Of a DNA stretch of 58,947 nucleotides, positions 37,810 to 48,259 are shown one piece after another. The number at the start of each line of letters is the position of its first letter. The stretch's first letter is position 1. This DNA comes from Mycobacterium sp. GTDB lineage: Bacteria; Actinomycetota; Actinomycetes; Mycobacteriales; Mycobacteriaceae. The notes beneath the pieces are model-generated. The model had not been told where the DNA came from. It was given only the letters and a program-made list of their open reading frames with translations, and ran no database searches. The DNA is taken from contig JAHFVD010000045.1 in the NCBI GenBank assembly GCA_023264735.1, forward strand, positions 1-58,947, read 5' to 3'. The position numbers and the translations under genes are program-made.

Positions 37810-39252
37810 TTAGAGCTCGATCGCACCGGTGGCCAGCGAGGCCACCCCAGCGACGGCACCGACAACGATGATGGCGAACAGGACCGCCTCGGCAGGGCGG
37901 AACACCCGAAGTCCGCGCTCGCGCCGGGCGATCACGTACAGGATCGCCCCGGGGGCATACAGGATGCAGGACAGCATCAGATGATCCATCCCGGCGGCGT
38001 ACACCAGGAACAGCGTGTACACCGTGGCCAACACGGCCACCGCCATGTCGCCACGGCGCGGCCCGCCGTCCCCGTACGTTTCACGGGTGATCGTCAGCTT
38101 CAGCGCGTACGCGGCGGCCAGCAGATACGGAATCAGCGACAGTGCCGCGGTCAGGTCGAGCATGAAATTCAGTGCGTCGGAGGTGAACAGCAGCACGATG
38201 AGGAGCAGCTGGACCATGCCACCTGCCATGACCAGCGCGGCGACCGGTGCGCCATGGGAGTTGGTGCGCGCGAGGAACCGCGGCATGTCGTCGGATTTAG
38301 CTGGCAGGTAGAGGATTTCGGCGGCCATCAACGTCCACGCCAGGTAGGCGCCCAGCACCGAGACGATCACGCCGACCCGGATGAACACTGACCCCCAATG
38401 TCCCACAATGCTTTCCAGGACCGACGCCATCGACGGCTGGTAGACCTGGGCCAATTCGTGCTGCGGGAGAACACCGTAGGACACCAACGTGACCAGCATG
38501 AAGACACTGAGCACGCTCACGAAGCCGATGACGGTGGCCCGCCCGACATCCTCGCGTTTGCGGGCGAAGCGCGAATACACGCTGGCGCCTTCGATCCCCA
38601 GGTACACGAACACGGTGATCAGCATCGTGCCCTTGGCCTGTTCGAACACCGAAGAGTACGAGGCACTATCGCCGCCCCAGAAGTTCTTTGCGAAAACACC
38701 GCCTTTGAAGGCGACCAGCGCGATGACGATGAACACCAGGATCGGCACGACCTTCGCGACGGTCGCGATCCGGTTGATGATCGCCGCCTCCTTAACCCCG
38801 CGCAGGATCAGAAAGCAGAACAGCCAGACCCCGATCGAGGCCACGACGACGGCCAGCAGGGTATCGCCGGTACCGAGGCCGGGGAACAGCGCGGCGGTGG
38901 TCGCCATGATCAGCACCCAGTAGGAGGTGTTGCCCGCGCACGCCGACGCCCAGAACCCGAACGCCGAATTGAAGCCGACGTAGTCGCCGAAGCCGGCCTT
39001 GGCATACGCGAAGATGCCTGCGTCCAGTTCTGGCTTACGGGTGGCCAATCGCTGGAAAACAAAGGCCAGCATCAGCATTCCGGTGCCCGCGATCGCCCAG
39101 GCGATCAACGCCCCGAGCACACCGGTCTCGACTCCGAAGCGCCGGGGAAGCAAGAAGACACCCGAACCGATCATGGACCCGACGACCATGGCGGTCAGGG
39201 TGGGCAGGCTGACTTTCGCGTCCGCCTGCGGCGGTGACTCGGTGGACGCCAT
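37810..39252 (-). CDS. arcD: Arginine/ornithine antiporter-type permease (ArcD-like)
   Basis: APC-family basic amino-acid antiporter, 480 residues from the ATG at 39252, which has GGAGGAG upstream. About 12-13 helices; TM1 motif [20 protein letters not shown]6 region [25 protein letters not shown]. The fold matches the ArcD/lysine antiporter subfamily rather than the RocE-type permease at 33139. Arginine/ornithine exchange is inferred from the adjacent arcA. Confidence 0.88.
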   Translation of the reverse strand: MASTESPPQADAKVSLPTLTAMVVGSMIGSGVFLLPRRFGVETGVLGALIAWAIAGTGMLMLAFVFQRLATRKPELDAGIFAYAKAGFGDYVGFNSAFGFWASACAGNTSYWVLIMATTAALFPGLGTGDTLLAVVVASIGVWLFCFLILRGVKEAAIINRIATVAKVVPILVFIVIALVAFKGGVFAKNFWGGDSASYSSVFEQAKGTMLITVFVYLGIEGASVYSRFARKREDVGRATVIGFVSVLSVFMLVTLVSYGVLPQHELAQVYQPSMASVLESIVGHWGSVFIRVGVIVSVLGAYLAWTLMAAEILYLPAKSDDMPRFLARTNSHGAPVAALVMAGGMVQLLLIVLLFTSDALNFMLDLTAALSLIPYLLAAAYALKLTITRETYGDGGPRRGDMAVAVLATVYTLFLVYAAGMDHLMLSCILYAPGAILYVIARRERGLRVFRPAEAVLFAIIVVGAVAGVASLATGAIEL

Positions 39253-39285
39253 CGGCCGCTCCTCCGTTCGTCCGGTCAACCGCGT

Positions 39286-40143
39286 TTAGAGATCGGCGAG
39301 GATCTGCTGTCGCTTCGCGTTGTACTCAGCCTCGGTGATCGAACCGGTTGCGCGTAACGTCTCGAGCTCCTGCAGCCGCTGTGCCGTGGAGGCTTCCGGC
39401 ATCGCCGGCATCGGCGGCGGCACATACGCCGGCGGTGCGGGCGGCTGCGGTGGGGCGGGTGCGGCGGCCGCGGGCTGTCCCGCGCCGGCGCGGCGGACGA
39501 CGGCCATCACCTGCTGGCGCACAGCCGGATTGGACCGAATGTCGATGGTGCCGTTCATCGGAACACCGTTGGCCCGCAAGATCTGCATGATCTCCATCAG
39601 CGGACCGGCCTGGCCCCGTAGGTCGTAAGTCTTGTTGTCCTCAGCGAGCGTGAACTGCGCTGGCACCACACCGGCGATCAAAGCGCTGGCGTTCCAATCG
39701 ATTTCGTACTTCTGCGTGCCAGGCTCGACCAGTGCCACCAACTTGTGGGCATTGAGGATCTGCATGCGGGTCGGGCTCGATGCCATGGTCTCCTGGGTAT
39801 CGAAGCCCTGATAGCCCGGTACCTCGAAGTGCAGATTCACCTTGATCATCTGCTGATCGTTGACGAACCAAGAGGTGTCCGAGATTCCGGTGATCTGCGC
39901 CAGCACCAGGACACCGCGCTGGCTGAGTTCGTCATGCCGGGCCGCCGATTTCACACCGGCATTGGTCAGCCACAGCGCGGCCAGCACGTCGCCGGCGGTG
40001 ATGAGCAGACCGACCCAGAACATCCACCCGATATAAGGCCTCGCTATCGGGCCGAGGGCGAAGTAGACGATGAGGAAGATCGGACCGACCAGGCCGCCGA
40101 ACAGCAGCACCGTCAATTGAGCTTTGAGATACCGCCCCAACAT
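39286..40143 (-). CDS. SHOCT-domain membrane protein
   Basis: Protein of 285 residues. Two N-terminal membrane helices (about 10-32 and 40-60) are followed by a soluble domain (60-215) and a Pro/Ala-rich linker. The C-terminal SHOCT motif, about 30 residues, is QRLQELETLRATGSITEAEYNAKRQQILADL. SHOCT modules are oligomerisation or tethering segments; the overall function is unknown. It starts upstream of the arc genes with a 33-base gap. Confidence 0.8.
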   Translation of the reverse strand: MLGRYLKAQLTVLLFGGLVGPIFLIVYFALGPIARPYIGWMFWVGLLITAGDVLAALWLTNAGVKSAARHDELSQRGVLVLAQITGISDTSWFVNDQQMIKVNLHFEVPGYQGFDTQETMASSPTRMQILNAHKLVALVEPGTQKYEIDWNASALIAGVVPAQFTLAEDNKTYDLRGQAGPLMEIMQILRANGVPMNGTIDIRSNPAVRQQVMAVVRRAGAGQPAAAAPAPPQPPAPPAYVPPPMPAMPEASTAQRLQELETLRATGSITEAEYNAKRQQILADL

Positions 40144-40246
40144 TCGTCATGTCCCTTCTCGGCCAGCAATTTGGAACTCAGACTAGCCCCACGACATCAA
40201 CTTCGGACGACTTGCCACAGCCTGTGAAGTAGCTGCCAGCAGCAGC

Positions 40247-40546
40247 TCAAGGGGCCTGCAAGAGCCGGTCGAAGGCCGGCAACTGCGGGGTCAGGTGGGC
40301 CACGAAGCCCTCGAGGTTGTTCTGCGGGGTCGGCTCCCCCGCGACCGCCGTCGCCGGCGCCATCGGTGTGGCGGCCGGTGGGATACGGGCCGCCGGGGAC
40401 AAGTGCGGGCCGCTGACACTGGCCGCGCTGACCATCAGGACCGATACGACCAGTCCAGCGATGGCGACTACCAGTCCCGCACCACCGATCAGAATCGACG
40501 GCGGGTACGCCCGTGGCTGGAATTCGTCGATATCGCTGTCGTCCAC
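40247..40546 (-). CDS. Small single-pass membrane protein, hypothetical
   Basis: About 99 residues from a GTG at 40546 (MDDSDIDEFQPRAYPPSI), with a purine-rich sequence upstream; an ATG-type start at 40582 is possible. One hydrophobic helix (ILIGGAGLVVAIAGLVVSVLMV) is followed by a Pro/Ala-rich outer segment. No enzyme motif. It lies just downstream of the tuf terminator, in the same direction. Confidence 0.55.
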   Translation of the reverse strand: MDDSDIDEFQPRAYPPSILIGGAGLVVAIAGLVVSVLMVSAASVSGPHLSPAARIPPAATPMAPATAVAGEPTPQNNLEGFVAHLTPQLPAFDRLLQAP

Positions 40547-40617
40547 CTGCCCACCCCTGTGTGAGATGCCGAAGCGTAGCACCCGGATCGGTGCCGGTAG
40601 GCGGGGTCGAACAACGA

Positions 40618-40652
40618 AAAGCGGCGCCCACCGGAAAGGTGAGCGCCGCTTT
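40618..40652 (-). terminator. Intrinsic terminator of tuf
   Basis: Hairpin with 14 pairs and one mismatch (AAAGCGGCGC with GCGCCGCTTT, then CACC with GGTG) around a GGAAA loop. It begins 16 bases after the tuf stop and is followed on the minus strand by TTTTCG. It closes the str operon. Confidence 0.8.
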
Positions 40653-40668
40653 CGCGGTAGTACTTAGA

Positions 40669-41859
40669 TCACTTGTGGATCTTGGTGACCCGGCCGGCGC
40701 CGACGGTGCGGCCACCTTCACGGATCGCGAAACGCAGGCCCTCGTCCATGGCCACAGGCTGGATCAGCTTGACGGAGATGTCGGTGTTGTCACCGGGCAT
40801 CACCATCTCGGTGCCCTCGGGGAGGGTCACAACGCCGGTCACGTCCGTGGTGCGGAAGTAGAACTGCGGGCGGTAGTTGTTGAAGAACGGCGTGTGGCGG
40901 CCGCCCTCGTCCTTGGACAGGATGTAGACGCTGCCGTCGAACTCGGTGTGCGGGGTGGTGGTGCCGGGCTTGACCACAACCTGGCCACGCTCGACGTCCT
41001 CACGCTTGACACCACGAACCAGCAGGCCGACGTTGTCGCCCGCCTGGCCCTGATCGAGCAGCTTGCGGAACATCTCGACACCGGTGACCGTGGTCTTCGT
41101 GACGGTCGGCTTGATGCCGACGATCTCGACTTCCTCGTTCACGTTGACCACGCCACGCTCGACACGACCGGTGACCACGGTGCCGCGGCCGGTGATCGTG
41201 AAGACGTCCTCGACGGGCATCAGGAACGGCTTGTCGGTGTCGCGGACCGGGTCCGGGATCGACTCGTCAACGGCGTCCATCAGGTCCTCGACCGACTTGA
41301 CCCACTTCGGGTCGCCCTCGAGTGCCTTCAGCGCCGACACCTGAATGACCGGCGCGTCCTCGTCGAACTCCTGGGCGGCCAGCAGTTCGCGGACCTCCAG
41401 CTCGACGAGCTCCAGGAGCTCCTCGTCGTCGACCATGTCGGCCTTGTTCAGCGCCACCAGGATGTAGGGGACGCCGACCTGGCGGGCCAGCAGCACGTGC
41501 TCGCGGGTCTGCGGCATCGGACCGTCGGTGGCGGCGACCACCAGAATCGCGCCGTCCATCTGGGCGGCACCGGTGATCATGTTCTTGATGTAGTCAGCGT
41601 GGCCGGGGGCGTCGACGTGCGCGTAGTGACGCTTCTCGGTCTGGTACTCCACGTGGGAGATGTTGATGGTGATACCGCGCTGACGCTCCTCGGGCGCATT
41701 GTCGATCTGGTCGAATGCGCGCGACTCGTTCAGCGTCGGGTACTTATCGTGCAGAACCTTGGTGATTGCTGCAGTCAGCGTGGTCTTGCCGTGGTCAACG
41801 TGACCGATGGTCCCGATGTTGACGTGCGGCTTCGTCCGCTCGAACTTCGCCTTCGCCAC
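40669..41859 (-). CDS. tuf: Elongation factor Tu
   Basis: GTPase that delivers aminoacyl-tRNA to the ribosome, 396 residues. G1 is [10 protein letters not shown] (about 19-28), G3 is [13 protein letters not shown] and G4 is NKAD. Domains 2 and 3 are complete, ending [10 protein letters not shown]. It lies 115 bases after fusA; that gap contains a small GGCCC/GGGCC hairpin (about 41944-41962) but no gene. No second tuf copy is in the window. Confidence 0.98.
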   Translation of the reverse strand: MAKAKFERTKPHVNIGTIGHVDHGKTTLTAAITKVLHDKYPTLNESRAFDQIDNAPEERQRGITINISHVEYQTEKRHYAHVDAPGHADYIKNMITGAAQMDGAILVVAATDGPMPQTREHVLLARQVGVPYILVALNKADMVDDEELLELVELEVRELLAAQEFDEDAPVIQVSALKALEGDPKWVKSVEDLMDAVDESIPDPVRDTDKPFLMPVEDVFTITGRGTVVTGRVERGVVNVNEEVEIVGIKPTVTKTTVTGVEMFRKLLDQGQAGDNVGLLVRGVKREDVERGQVVVKPGTTTPHTEFDGSVYILSKDEGGRHTPFFNNYRPQFYFRTTDVTGVVTLPEGTEMVMPGDNTDISVKLIQPVAMDEGLRFAIREGGRTVGAGRVTKIHK

Positions 41860-41974
41860 TTCTGTGTCCTCCTGGACTTGTTGGTGCTTGCTAAAGCAGT
41901 GTTGATGTTTTCAGTTGTGTTGGTCCAAAAACGACGGACTTACTGGCCCAACCCTAATGGGCCGTTCACTTCGT

Positions 41975-44077
41975 TCACTGGCCCGTCGCCTTCGCGATGA
42001 TCTCCTTCGACACGTTCGCCGGAACTTCGGCGTACGAGTCGAACACCATGGAGTAGTTAGCCCGGCCCTGCGTCTTCGACCTGAGGTCGCCGACATAGCC
42101 GAACATCTCCGACAGGGGCACATGCGCCTTGACGACGCGCGCACCGCTGCGCTCCTCCATGGCCTGGATCTGACCACGGCGGGAGTTCAGGTCGCCGATC
42201 ACGTCACCCATGTAGTCCTCGGGTGTGGTGACCTCGACGGCCATGATCGGTTCCAGGATGGCCGGCTGCGCTTGCGCGGCAGCCTTCTTCAGCACCTGTG
42301 AGCCGGCGATCTTGAACGCCATTTCCGACGAGTCGACGTCGTGGTAGGCACCGTCGAGCAGGATCAGCTTCAAGTTCACCAACGGGTAGCCGGCCAGCAC
42401 GCCGTACTGCATGGCGTCCTGGGCACCGGCATCCACCGACGGGATGTACTCGCGCGGGATGCGGCCACCGGTGACCTTGTTCTCGAACTCGTAGGTCGCG
42501 CCGTCTTCGCCGACGAACGGCTCGATGCTGACGAGAACCTTCGCGAACTGGCCGGAGCCACCCGTCTGCTTCTTGTGGGTGAACTCGACCTTGTCGACGG
42601 CGCGCTTGATGGTCTCCTTGTAGGCCACCTGCGGCTTGCCGACATTGGCCTCGACCTTGAACTCGCGACGCATGCGGTCCACCAGGATGTCCAGGTGCAG
42701 CTCGCCCATGCCACCGATGATGGTCTGACCGGTCTCGTGGTCCTGGTTGACCTTGAAGGTCGGGTCTTCCTCGGCCAGCTTCTGGATGGCCAGGGACAGC
42801 TTCTCCTGGTCGCTCTTGGTCTTGGGTTCGATGGCGACCTGAATCACGGGATCCGGGAAGGTCATCGACTCCAGCACGACCTGATTGTTCAGATCGGACA
42901 GCGTGTCACCGGTCGTCGTGTCCTTGAGACCGATCACCGCGTAGATGTGGCCGGCCGATGCGGTCTCGACCGGATTCTCCTTGTTGGAGTGCATCTGGAA
43001 GAGCTTGCCCAGCCGCTCCTTCTTGCCCTTGGTCGCATTGATGACCTGGGCGCCGGAGTCGACCTTGCCCGAGTACACCCGGACATAGGTGAGCTTGCCG
43101 AAGAACGGGTGCGTGGCGACCTTGAACGCCAAGCCGGAGAACGGCTCGTCGGTCGACGGCTTGCGGATGACCTCGACGTCCTCCTTGCCGGGGGCGTGGC
43201 CAACGGCGGCCGCCACGTCCAGCGGGGTCGGCAGGTAGTCGATGACCGCGTCGAGCATGGGCTGTACGCCCTTGTTCTTGAACGCGGATCCACACAACAC
43301 CGGGTACGCCTCGGAGTTGACGGTCAGTTTGCGGATGGCGCCCTTGATCTCGTCGATCGTGAGCTCTTCACCACCGAAGTACTTCTCCAGCAGCGCCTCG
43401 TCGGTCTCGGCGACCGATTCGAGCAGCTTGGTGCGGTACTCGTCAGCCTTCTCGCGAAGGTCTTCGGGAATCTCGATGGTGTCGTAGGTTTCGCCGAGCT
43501 TGGTCTCGCCGCGCCACACCTTGGCGTTCATCTCGACCAGGTCGACGATGCCCTCGAAGTCACCTTCCGAGCCGATCGGCAGCTGGATCGGCAGTGCACG
43601 GGCGCCGAGGCGCTCCTCGATGGTGCGCACCGTGAAGTAGAAGTCGGCACCGATCTTGTCCATCTTGTTGACGAAGCAGATGCGGGGGACGTCGTACTTG
43701 TCGGCCTGACGCCAGACCTGCTCGGACTGCGGCTCCACACCCTCTTTACCGTCGAACACGGCAACGGCACCGTCGAGCACACGCAGCGAGCGCTCCACCT
43801 CGACGGTGAAGTCGACGTGGCCCGGGGTATCGATGATGTTGATCTGGTTGCCGTTCCAGAAGCAGGTGGTAGCGGCCGAGGTGATGGTGATACCCCGCTC
43901 CTGCTCCTGCTCCATCCAGTCCATCGTGGCGGCACCGTCGTGCACCTCACCGATCTTGTAGCTGATACCGGTGTAGTAGAGGATGCGCTCGGTCGTCGTC
44001 GTCTTGCCGGCATCAATGTGCGCCATGATGCCGATGTTGCGGACCTTGTTCAGGTCAGTCAGCACGTCCTGTGCCAC
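41975..44077 (-). CDS. fusA: Elongation factor G
   Basis: Translocase GTPase, 700 residues, five domains. G1 is [15 protein letters not shown] (about 20-34), the switch region [15 protein letters not shown]3 DTPGHVDF and G4 NKMDK. Domain IV includes [20 protein letters not shown]. It lies 88 bases after rpsG in the str operon. Confidence 0.98.
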   Translation of the reverse strand: MAQDVLTDLNKVRNIGIMAHIDAGKTTTTERILYYTGISYKIGEVHDGAATMDWMEQEQERGITITSAATTCFWNGNQINIIDTPGHVDFTVEVERSLRVLDGAVAVFDGKEGVEPQSEQVWRQADKYDVPRICFVNKMDKIGADFYFTVRTIEERLGARALPIQLPIGSEGDFEGIVDLVEMNAKVWRGETKLGETYDTIEIPEDLREKADEYRTKLLESVAETDEALLEKYFGGEELTIDEIKGAIRKLTVNSEAYPVLCGSAFKNKGVQPMLDAVIDYLPTPLDVAAAVGHAPGKEDVEVIRKPSTDEPFSGLAFKVATHPFFGKLTYVRVYSGKVDSGAQVINATKGKKERLGKLFQMHSNKENPVETASAGHIYAVIGLKDTTTGDTLSDLNNQVVLESMTFPDPVIQVAIEPKTKSDQEKLSLAIQKLAEEDPTFKVNQDHETGQTIIGGMGELHLDILVDRMRREFKVEANVGKPQVAYKETIKRAVDKVEFTHKKQTGGSGQFAKVLVSIEPFVGEDGATYEFENKVTGGRIPREYIPSVDAGAQDAMQYGVLAGYPLVNLKLILLDGAYHDVDSSEMAFKIAGSQVLKKAAAQAQPAILEPIMAVEVTTPEDYMGDVIGDLNSRRGQIQAMEERSGARVVKAHVPLSEMFGYVGDLRSKTQGRANYSMVFDSYAEVPANVSKEIIAKATGQ

Positions 44078-44165
44078 GGCTAAATTCCCACTCTTTCGCT
44101 TCTCAGTTCGGTGTATTTAGTGGCCGCCGCGCGCTGCCTCTTCGGGTGCCCGCGGCGACTTGCAA

Positions 44166-44636
44166 TCACCAGCGGTAGTGCGCGAAGGCCCGGTTCGCCT
44201 CGGCCATCTTGTGGGTGTCTTCACGCCGCTTGACGGCGGCACCCAGGCCATTGCTGGCATCGAGGATCTCGTTCGCCAATCGCTCGACCATGGTCTTCTC
44301 GCGGCGCGCCTTGGAAAAGCTGACCAGCCAGCGCAGAGCCAGCGTGGTCGAGCGTTCGGGGCGCACCTCGACGGGAACCTGATACGTGGCGCCACCGACA
44401 CGGCGGCTGCGCACCTCGAGGGCGGGCTTGACGTTGTCGAGAGCGCGCTTCAGGGTGACGACCGGATCGGTGCCGGTCTTGTCACGAGCCTGTTCGAGCG
44501 CACCGTAAACAATGCGCTCGGCCAGCGATTTCTTCCCGTCCAGCAGAACTTTGTTGACCAGCTGGGTGACCAGCTGCGACCCGTAAACCGGATCGTTGAC
44601 GAGAGGACGCTTGGGAGCGGGGCCCTTGCGCGGCAT
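44166..44636 (-). CDS. rpsG: 30S ribosomal protein S7
   Basis: S7, 156 residues, the head-assembly initiator. It starts [20 protein letters not shown], with [21 protein letters not shown] typical of S7. Its ATG overlaps the rpsL stop by one base. Confidence 0.98.
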   Translation of the reverse strand: MPRKGPAPKRPLVNDPVYGSQLVTQLVNKVLLDGKKSLAERIVYGALEQARDKTGTDPVVTLKRALDNVKPALEVRSRRVGGATYQVPVEVRPERSTTLALRWLVSFSKARREKTMVERLANEILDASNGLGAAVKRREDTHKMAEANRAFAHYRW

Positions 44637-45010
44637 TAGCTCTTCTCCTTCTTCGCGCCGTAACGGCTACGGGCCTGCTTGCGGTTCTTGACACCCTGGG
44701 TGTCCAGCGAGCCGCGGATGATCTTGTAACGAACGCCGGGGAGGTCCTTCACACGACCGCCGCGCACCAGCACCATCGAGTGCTCCTGCAGGTTGTGGCC
44801 TTCGCCCGGGATGTAGGCGGTGACCTCGACGCCGGTCGTCAGCTTCACGCGCGCCACCTTGCGAAGTGCCGAGTTCGGCTTCTTCGGCGTGGTTGTGTAC
44901 ACGCGGGTGCACACGCCGCGGCGCTGCGGGCTGCCCTTGAGGGCCGCGGTCTTCACCTTGGCGACCTTGTCGGTGCGGCCCTTGCGGACCAGCTGCTGAA
45001 TGGTTGGCAT
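44636..45010 (-). CDS. rpsL: 30S ribosomal protein S12
   Basis: S12, 124 residues, in the decoding centre. [13 protein letters not shown] contains Lys43 and GGRVKDLPG contains Lys88, the two positions at which changes give streptomycin resistance; both are the wild-type lysine. It is the first gene of the str operon (rpsL-rpsG-fusA-tuf). Confidence 0.98.
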   Translation of the reverse strand: MPTIQQLVRKGRTDKVAKVKTAALKGSPQRRGVCTRVYTTTPKKPNSALRKVARVKLTTGVEVTAYIPGEGHNLQEHSMVLVRGGRVKDLPGVRYKIIRGSLDTQGVKNRKQARSRYGAKKEKS

Positions 45011-45342
45011 CTACCGGCTTTCTATCTCTCGTCCGTCTTTCGGCGGTTTTCAAGTCTCTGTACTGCTGTTTTCGCCCCGCCGCGTACCCCGCTGCCGGGC
45101 GTGTCGCACACACTGCGCACCAGGTAAATCCAATGCATACTGGACATGCGAATTGGCCCGGCGTGCGCGCATGCGTCCCCGCTTGCGCCCCTATCGGCCA
45201 GGCACGAGCTTCTACGATACCAGGCGCGGCACGCCCCTCCAAACTCGGTGTACGGCGCCTTACTGCAGGTCAACGCGTGAATGTCGGCGTCGGTTCCCGA
45301 CGGCCCGGTTATCGGGTGCCGGGACGCCGCTCGATAGTCGGC
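45011..45342 (-). promoter_or_regulatory. str operon leader with candidate promoter
   Basis: These 332 bases hold no gene I can support. On the minus strand TTGGAG (45237-45242), a 17-base spacer and TATCGT (45214-45219) match the pattern before rplN. The predicted leader is nearly 200 bases. A second possible -10 (TATGCAT) lies nearer rpsL, around 45136. No clear attenuator hairpin was found by eye. Confidence 0.5.
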
Positions 45343-45981
45343 TCAGCCGAGCGCGGCATTTCGCTGCGCCATGCCCGTTGCCAGCCGCAGCACCATGTCC
45401 GAGAACACCACATCGGTGTCGACGGTGTCCATCACGCCGGTCATCTCCAGCAGCACGAACCCGTGCAGCGCCGCCCAGAACTCCAGCGCCGAATAGAAGG
45501 CGTCGTCGCCGTCCAGGCCGTAGGAGGTCAGCACCTCGATGACCGGCGCCGCGGCGGCGTGCGACGCGGCGGTGAACTCGGGGTCGTCACCACCCAGCGG
45601 TATGCGGGTGAATGCCGAGTACCGGCCCGGGTGGTGATGCGCGTAGCTGCGGTAGGCGCTGGCCATCGCCATCACGGCGTCGTCGCGGGTGCGGCCCTGC
45701 CCGACGGCGGACAGCATCTGCAAGATGTCGTCGATGACGTGCATGCGGACGGTCCGGCGCAGGTCGTCCAGGCTGTGTACGTGGTTGTACAGCGACGGCC
45801 CCTTGGTGCCCAGCTGCGCGGCCAGGGCATTGATCGTCAATCCGTCCCAGCCCTCGCGATCCAGGAACGTCAGGGCCGCGTTGACGATGACGTCGCGACT
45901 GAGTTTGGCTGACCTGGCTGCCGGCCGGCTGCCGGGGCGTGACCGACCGCCCGCCGAGTCCGGTTCCGGCTGAAATGTCAT
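45343..45981 (-). CDS. TetR-family regulator
   Basis: Regulator of 212 residues, with the helix-turn-helix at about 29-72 (VIVNAALTFLDREGWDGLTI, LGTKGPSLYNHVHSLDD). The C-terminal domain includes GFVLLEMTGVM, resembling WHG-type TetR regulators. It is the positional counterpart of M. tuberculosis Rv0681, upstream of rpsL. Its target is unknown. Confidence 0.88.
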   Translation of the reverse strand: MTFQPEPDSAGGRSRPGSRPAARSAKLSRDVIVNAALTFLDREGWDGLTINALAAQLGTKGPSLYNHVHSLDDLRRTVRMHVIDDILQMLSAVGQGRTRDDAVMAMASAYRSYAHHHPGRYSAFTRIPLGGDDPEFTAASHAAAAPVIEVLTSYGLDGDDAFYSALEFWAALHGFVLLEMTGVMDTVDTDVVFSDMVLRLATGMAQRNAALG

Positions 45982-46320
45982 GACAGGCCCTTCAATGGTG
46001 ATCGACGAAGAACTCTAGTTGACCGACGGGCCGCGACGTAGGCTCCAACTCGGGTTGGGGGAAATGAGGGGCATGCCGGTGAGCTGGGGACACCGCGGTT
46101 GCGCACTCGTCGCGCGGGCATCCTGCTGGGCCGTGACCACCCAGGGGTCGTCGAACACGGCGATCGCCGATAACGTCGTCAATGACATCACGGCGTATGG
46201 CTGGGATCAGACGGTCCGTGCGAGAGCGGCGATCCTTTAATCGTCGACCGTGGTCGCGCATTAGGCATGACGAACCGGATCGACCGCGTTCCGGCGTAGG
46301 ACCCCGAAGGACGTACTCCG
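45982..46320. other. Divergent intergenic region, no gene seen
   Basis: The 339 bases lie between the TetR gene and the DUF3060 lipoprotein gene. TAGAGT (minus strand, 46012-46017) could be the TetR -10. A GAAGGA about 11 bases before 46321 is a good ribosome binding site for the lipoprotein. A 73-codon plus-strand frame (46019-46240) shows no family features and is not called. Confidence 0.5.
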
Positions 46321-46719
46321 ATGCACTCCCCCACCCTCATCGCTGGCATCGGCATGCTCGCCGGCATCGCCCTGGCCGGTTGCGGATCCACCAGCACCGA
46401 CACCAACTCCCCGACGGCCACTGTCGGGAAGACGGGGGCCCAGGTGGAAGTGGGCAACACCATCAACTACGGCTCGTTCGGGACCACCGCGGAGATCGAC
46501 TGCGCCGACGGCAAGTCGCTCAACGTCGGCGGTTCGAACAACACCCTGACGGTCAAGGGCTCGTGCGCATCGGTGAACATCGGCGGCGCGGACAACAAGA
46601 TCGCCTTCGAGAAGATCGACAAGGAACTCTCCGTCGTCGGCCTCAACAACACCATCACCTACAAGGGCGAGCCGAAGGTCAACAACCTCGGCTCGGGTAA
46701 CACGCTCAACAAGGCTTAA
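46321..46719 (+). CDS. DUF3060 lipoprotein
   Basis: Secreted protein of 132 residues with a signal peptide ending at a lipobox (LAGC, Cys about 21). The mature domain is built of short Asn-rich repeats (NTINYGSFG, NNTLTVKGSC, DNKIAFEKID, NNTITYKGEP, GNTLNKA), suggesting a small beta-solenoid, with two cysteines likely to pair. It matches mycobacterial DUF3060 proteins; function unknown. Confidence 0.85.
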   Translation: MHSPTLIAGIGMLAGIALAGCGSTSTDTNSPTATVGKTGAQVEVGNTINYGSFGTTAEIDCADGKSLNVGGSNNTLTVKGSCASVNIGGADNKIAFEKIDKELSVVGLNNTITYKGEPKVNNLGSGNTLNKA

Positions 46720-46722
46720 GCG

Positions 46723-46751
46723 CCGGAGGGCAGGAGCGAAGCGACCCGGGA
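46723..46751. repeat. 29-bp repeat, copy 2, intergenic
   Basis: Identical to 1041-1069. It starts 3 bases after the DUF3060 stop and ends at the base before the echA5 stop codon, filling nearly the whole gap between these convergent genes. A termination role is possible. Confidence 0.85.
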
Positions 46752-47522
46752 TTAGGCAGGGCCACCGTGGCGGCCGGCGCCCTGCGCAAAACGTTGCGCC
46801 CCAGCGAGTGATTCGGCGGCCACCCGCGACAGGCTGGCGAACTCGAAGTCCATGGCTTCAGCCTCGGAGTGCCCCCATTGATTCAGCGCGGACAGCCGAT
46901 CCGAACGCAGACAGAGCTGCGGTAGTGCCGCGAGCTCGGTGGCGAGTTCCTCGGCCGCCTGCCGGGCCTGCCCTTTGGGGACCACCCGGTTGGCCAGCCC
47001 GATCGCCAGCGCTTCCTCAGCACCGACGGACCGGCCGGTCAGGATCAGGTCCATCGCTCGGCTGTGCCCGATGAGCCGCGGCAGCCGGACCGTGCCGCCG
47101 TCGATCAGGGGAACCCCCCACCGCCGGCAGAACACCCCGAACACGGCGTCTTCTTCGGCGACCCGCAGGTCGCACCACAACGCCAGCTCGATTCCGCCGG
47201 CCACCGCGTAGCCGCTGACCGCGGCAATGACGGGCTTGGACAATGTCATGCGGCTCGGGCCCATCGGCCCGGGGCCTGTCCGATGGAGGGGGTTGGTATC
47301 GGCAGTGCCGATAGCCTTGAGATCAGCTCCAGCACAGAAGGTTCCGTGATCACCCCAGAGCACGGCCACCGACGCCGACTCGTCGTTGTCGAATTCCTCG
47401 AAGGCGTTGAACAGCGCCAGCGCCGTCGGACCGTCGACAGCATTGCGGGCCTGCGGGCGGTCGAGAATCACCGTCGTCACCGGCCCATCGCGTTCGACGC
47501 GAACACTTGTCTCGCCGCTCAT
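46752..47522 (-). CDS. echA5: Enoyl-CoA hydratase/isomerase family protein
   Basis: Crotonase-fold protein, 256 residues. The oxyanion-hole motif CAGADLKA is at about 66-73 and GYAVAGGIELALWCDLR holds one of the two usual catalytic glutamates. The second Glu position reads FGVFCRRWGVPL with no Glu, so classic hydratase activity is doubtful. Position and order match M. tuberculosis echA5 (Rv0675). It overlaps the PaaX-type gene by 4 bases. Confidence 0.88.
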   Translation of the reverse strand: MSGETSVRVERDGPVTTVILDRPQARNAVDGPTALALFNAFEEFDNDESASVAVLWGDHGTFCAGADLKAIGTADTNPLHRTGPGPMGPSRMTLSKPVIAAVSGYAVAGGIELALWCDLRVAEEDAVFGVFCRRWGVPLIDGGTVRLPRLIGHSRAMDLILTGRSVGAEEALAIGLANRVVPKGQARQAAEELATELAALPQLCLRSDRLSALNQWGHSEAEAMDFEFASLSRVAAESLAGAQRFAQGAGRHGGPA

Positions 47523-48259
47523 TTCGCCTCCACCAGTCGTCCCTCATCTCGCCGCGCGCCCAGTTCGGCGGCGAAGTCTGCGTAGGCCTTGCGAAGTTCC
47601 GCACCCGGCCAGTGCGCAGGCAGCAGTTCCTTCGGCAGCACCGGGTCGGTGAGCAGGTGTCGCACCGCGCCTGCGGCCGCGCGGAAACGTCCCGGGACGT
47701 CGCGGGCCGCAGCCATCTCGTCCAGCAGCCGATCACCGGTGCTCGCCCAAGCGGGCAGGTCCCACAGGCGCCGGGTCAGCTCAGCCGGGTCGTCGTCGCG
47801 GGCGCGCAGCACCCGCACCCGGTCGGCGACTTCGGCGGGTAGCTCGTCGTCGAGGTTGCCGGGTCGCAGCCAGACACCTTCCCTGAGTTCACCGAACCGC
47901 TTGATCTGCACGGTGTTTCGCAGTGCGGCACGTGCCCGGGCATCCATGCCGACCGCTGTGATGACCAAGGTGATCCAATCACCGCCCCAGTCGCGGGTGC
48001 GCGGGTAGAGCGCATCGTCCTGACGGCGCTGGCGGTTGAGCAATCGATCAGAGAGCCGGTAGCCGTCGTCGGAGCGCACCAGGTCGCCCGCCGCGACCAT
48101 CCGGGTCAGCGCCACCCGCAGGGTTTGTTCGCGGATGCCGAAATCCGATGTCAGCTGCAATAATTCGGCCGCGGTCGCCCACGCCGGATGCGCACCGAGC
48201 AATACGCTGAGCACCACCGACCGGGCGGTCATCTTCGCCAGCGTTTGCGGCACGTTCAC
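47519..48259 (-). CDS. PaaX-family transcriptional regulator
   Basis: Regulator of 246 residues. The N-terminal winged helix (about 10-65) includes ARSVVLSVLLGAHPAWATAA and EQTLRVALTRMVAAGDLVR. Then comes the PaaX C-terminal pattern (YPRTRDWGGDWITLVI). Relatives sense phenylacetyl-CoA or other acyl-CoAs. It lies inside the fadE8-echA4-PaaX-echA5 operon with 4-base overlaps on both sides, so it probably controls it. Confidence 0.87.
   Translation of the reverse strand: MNVPQTLAKMTARSVVLSVLLGAHPAWATAAELLQLTSDFGIREQTLRVALTRMVAAGDLVRSDDGYRLSDRLLNRQRRQDDALYPRTRDWGGDWITLVITAVGMDARARAALRNTVQIKRFGELREGVWLRPGNLDDELPAEVADRVRVLRARDDDPAELTRRLWDLPAWASTGDRLLDEMAAARDVPGRFRAAAGAVRHLLTDPVLPKELLPAHWPGAELRKAYADFAAELGARRDEGRLVEAK

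Noticed and set aside
42341..44083. A 580-codon plus-strand frame opposite fusA
   Set aside because: Antisense shadow of EF-G; no family features.
46019..46240. A 73-codon plus-strand frame in the TetR/DUF3060 gap
   Set aside because: No ribosome binding site of note, no family features, and the length is expected by chance at this GC content.
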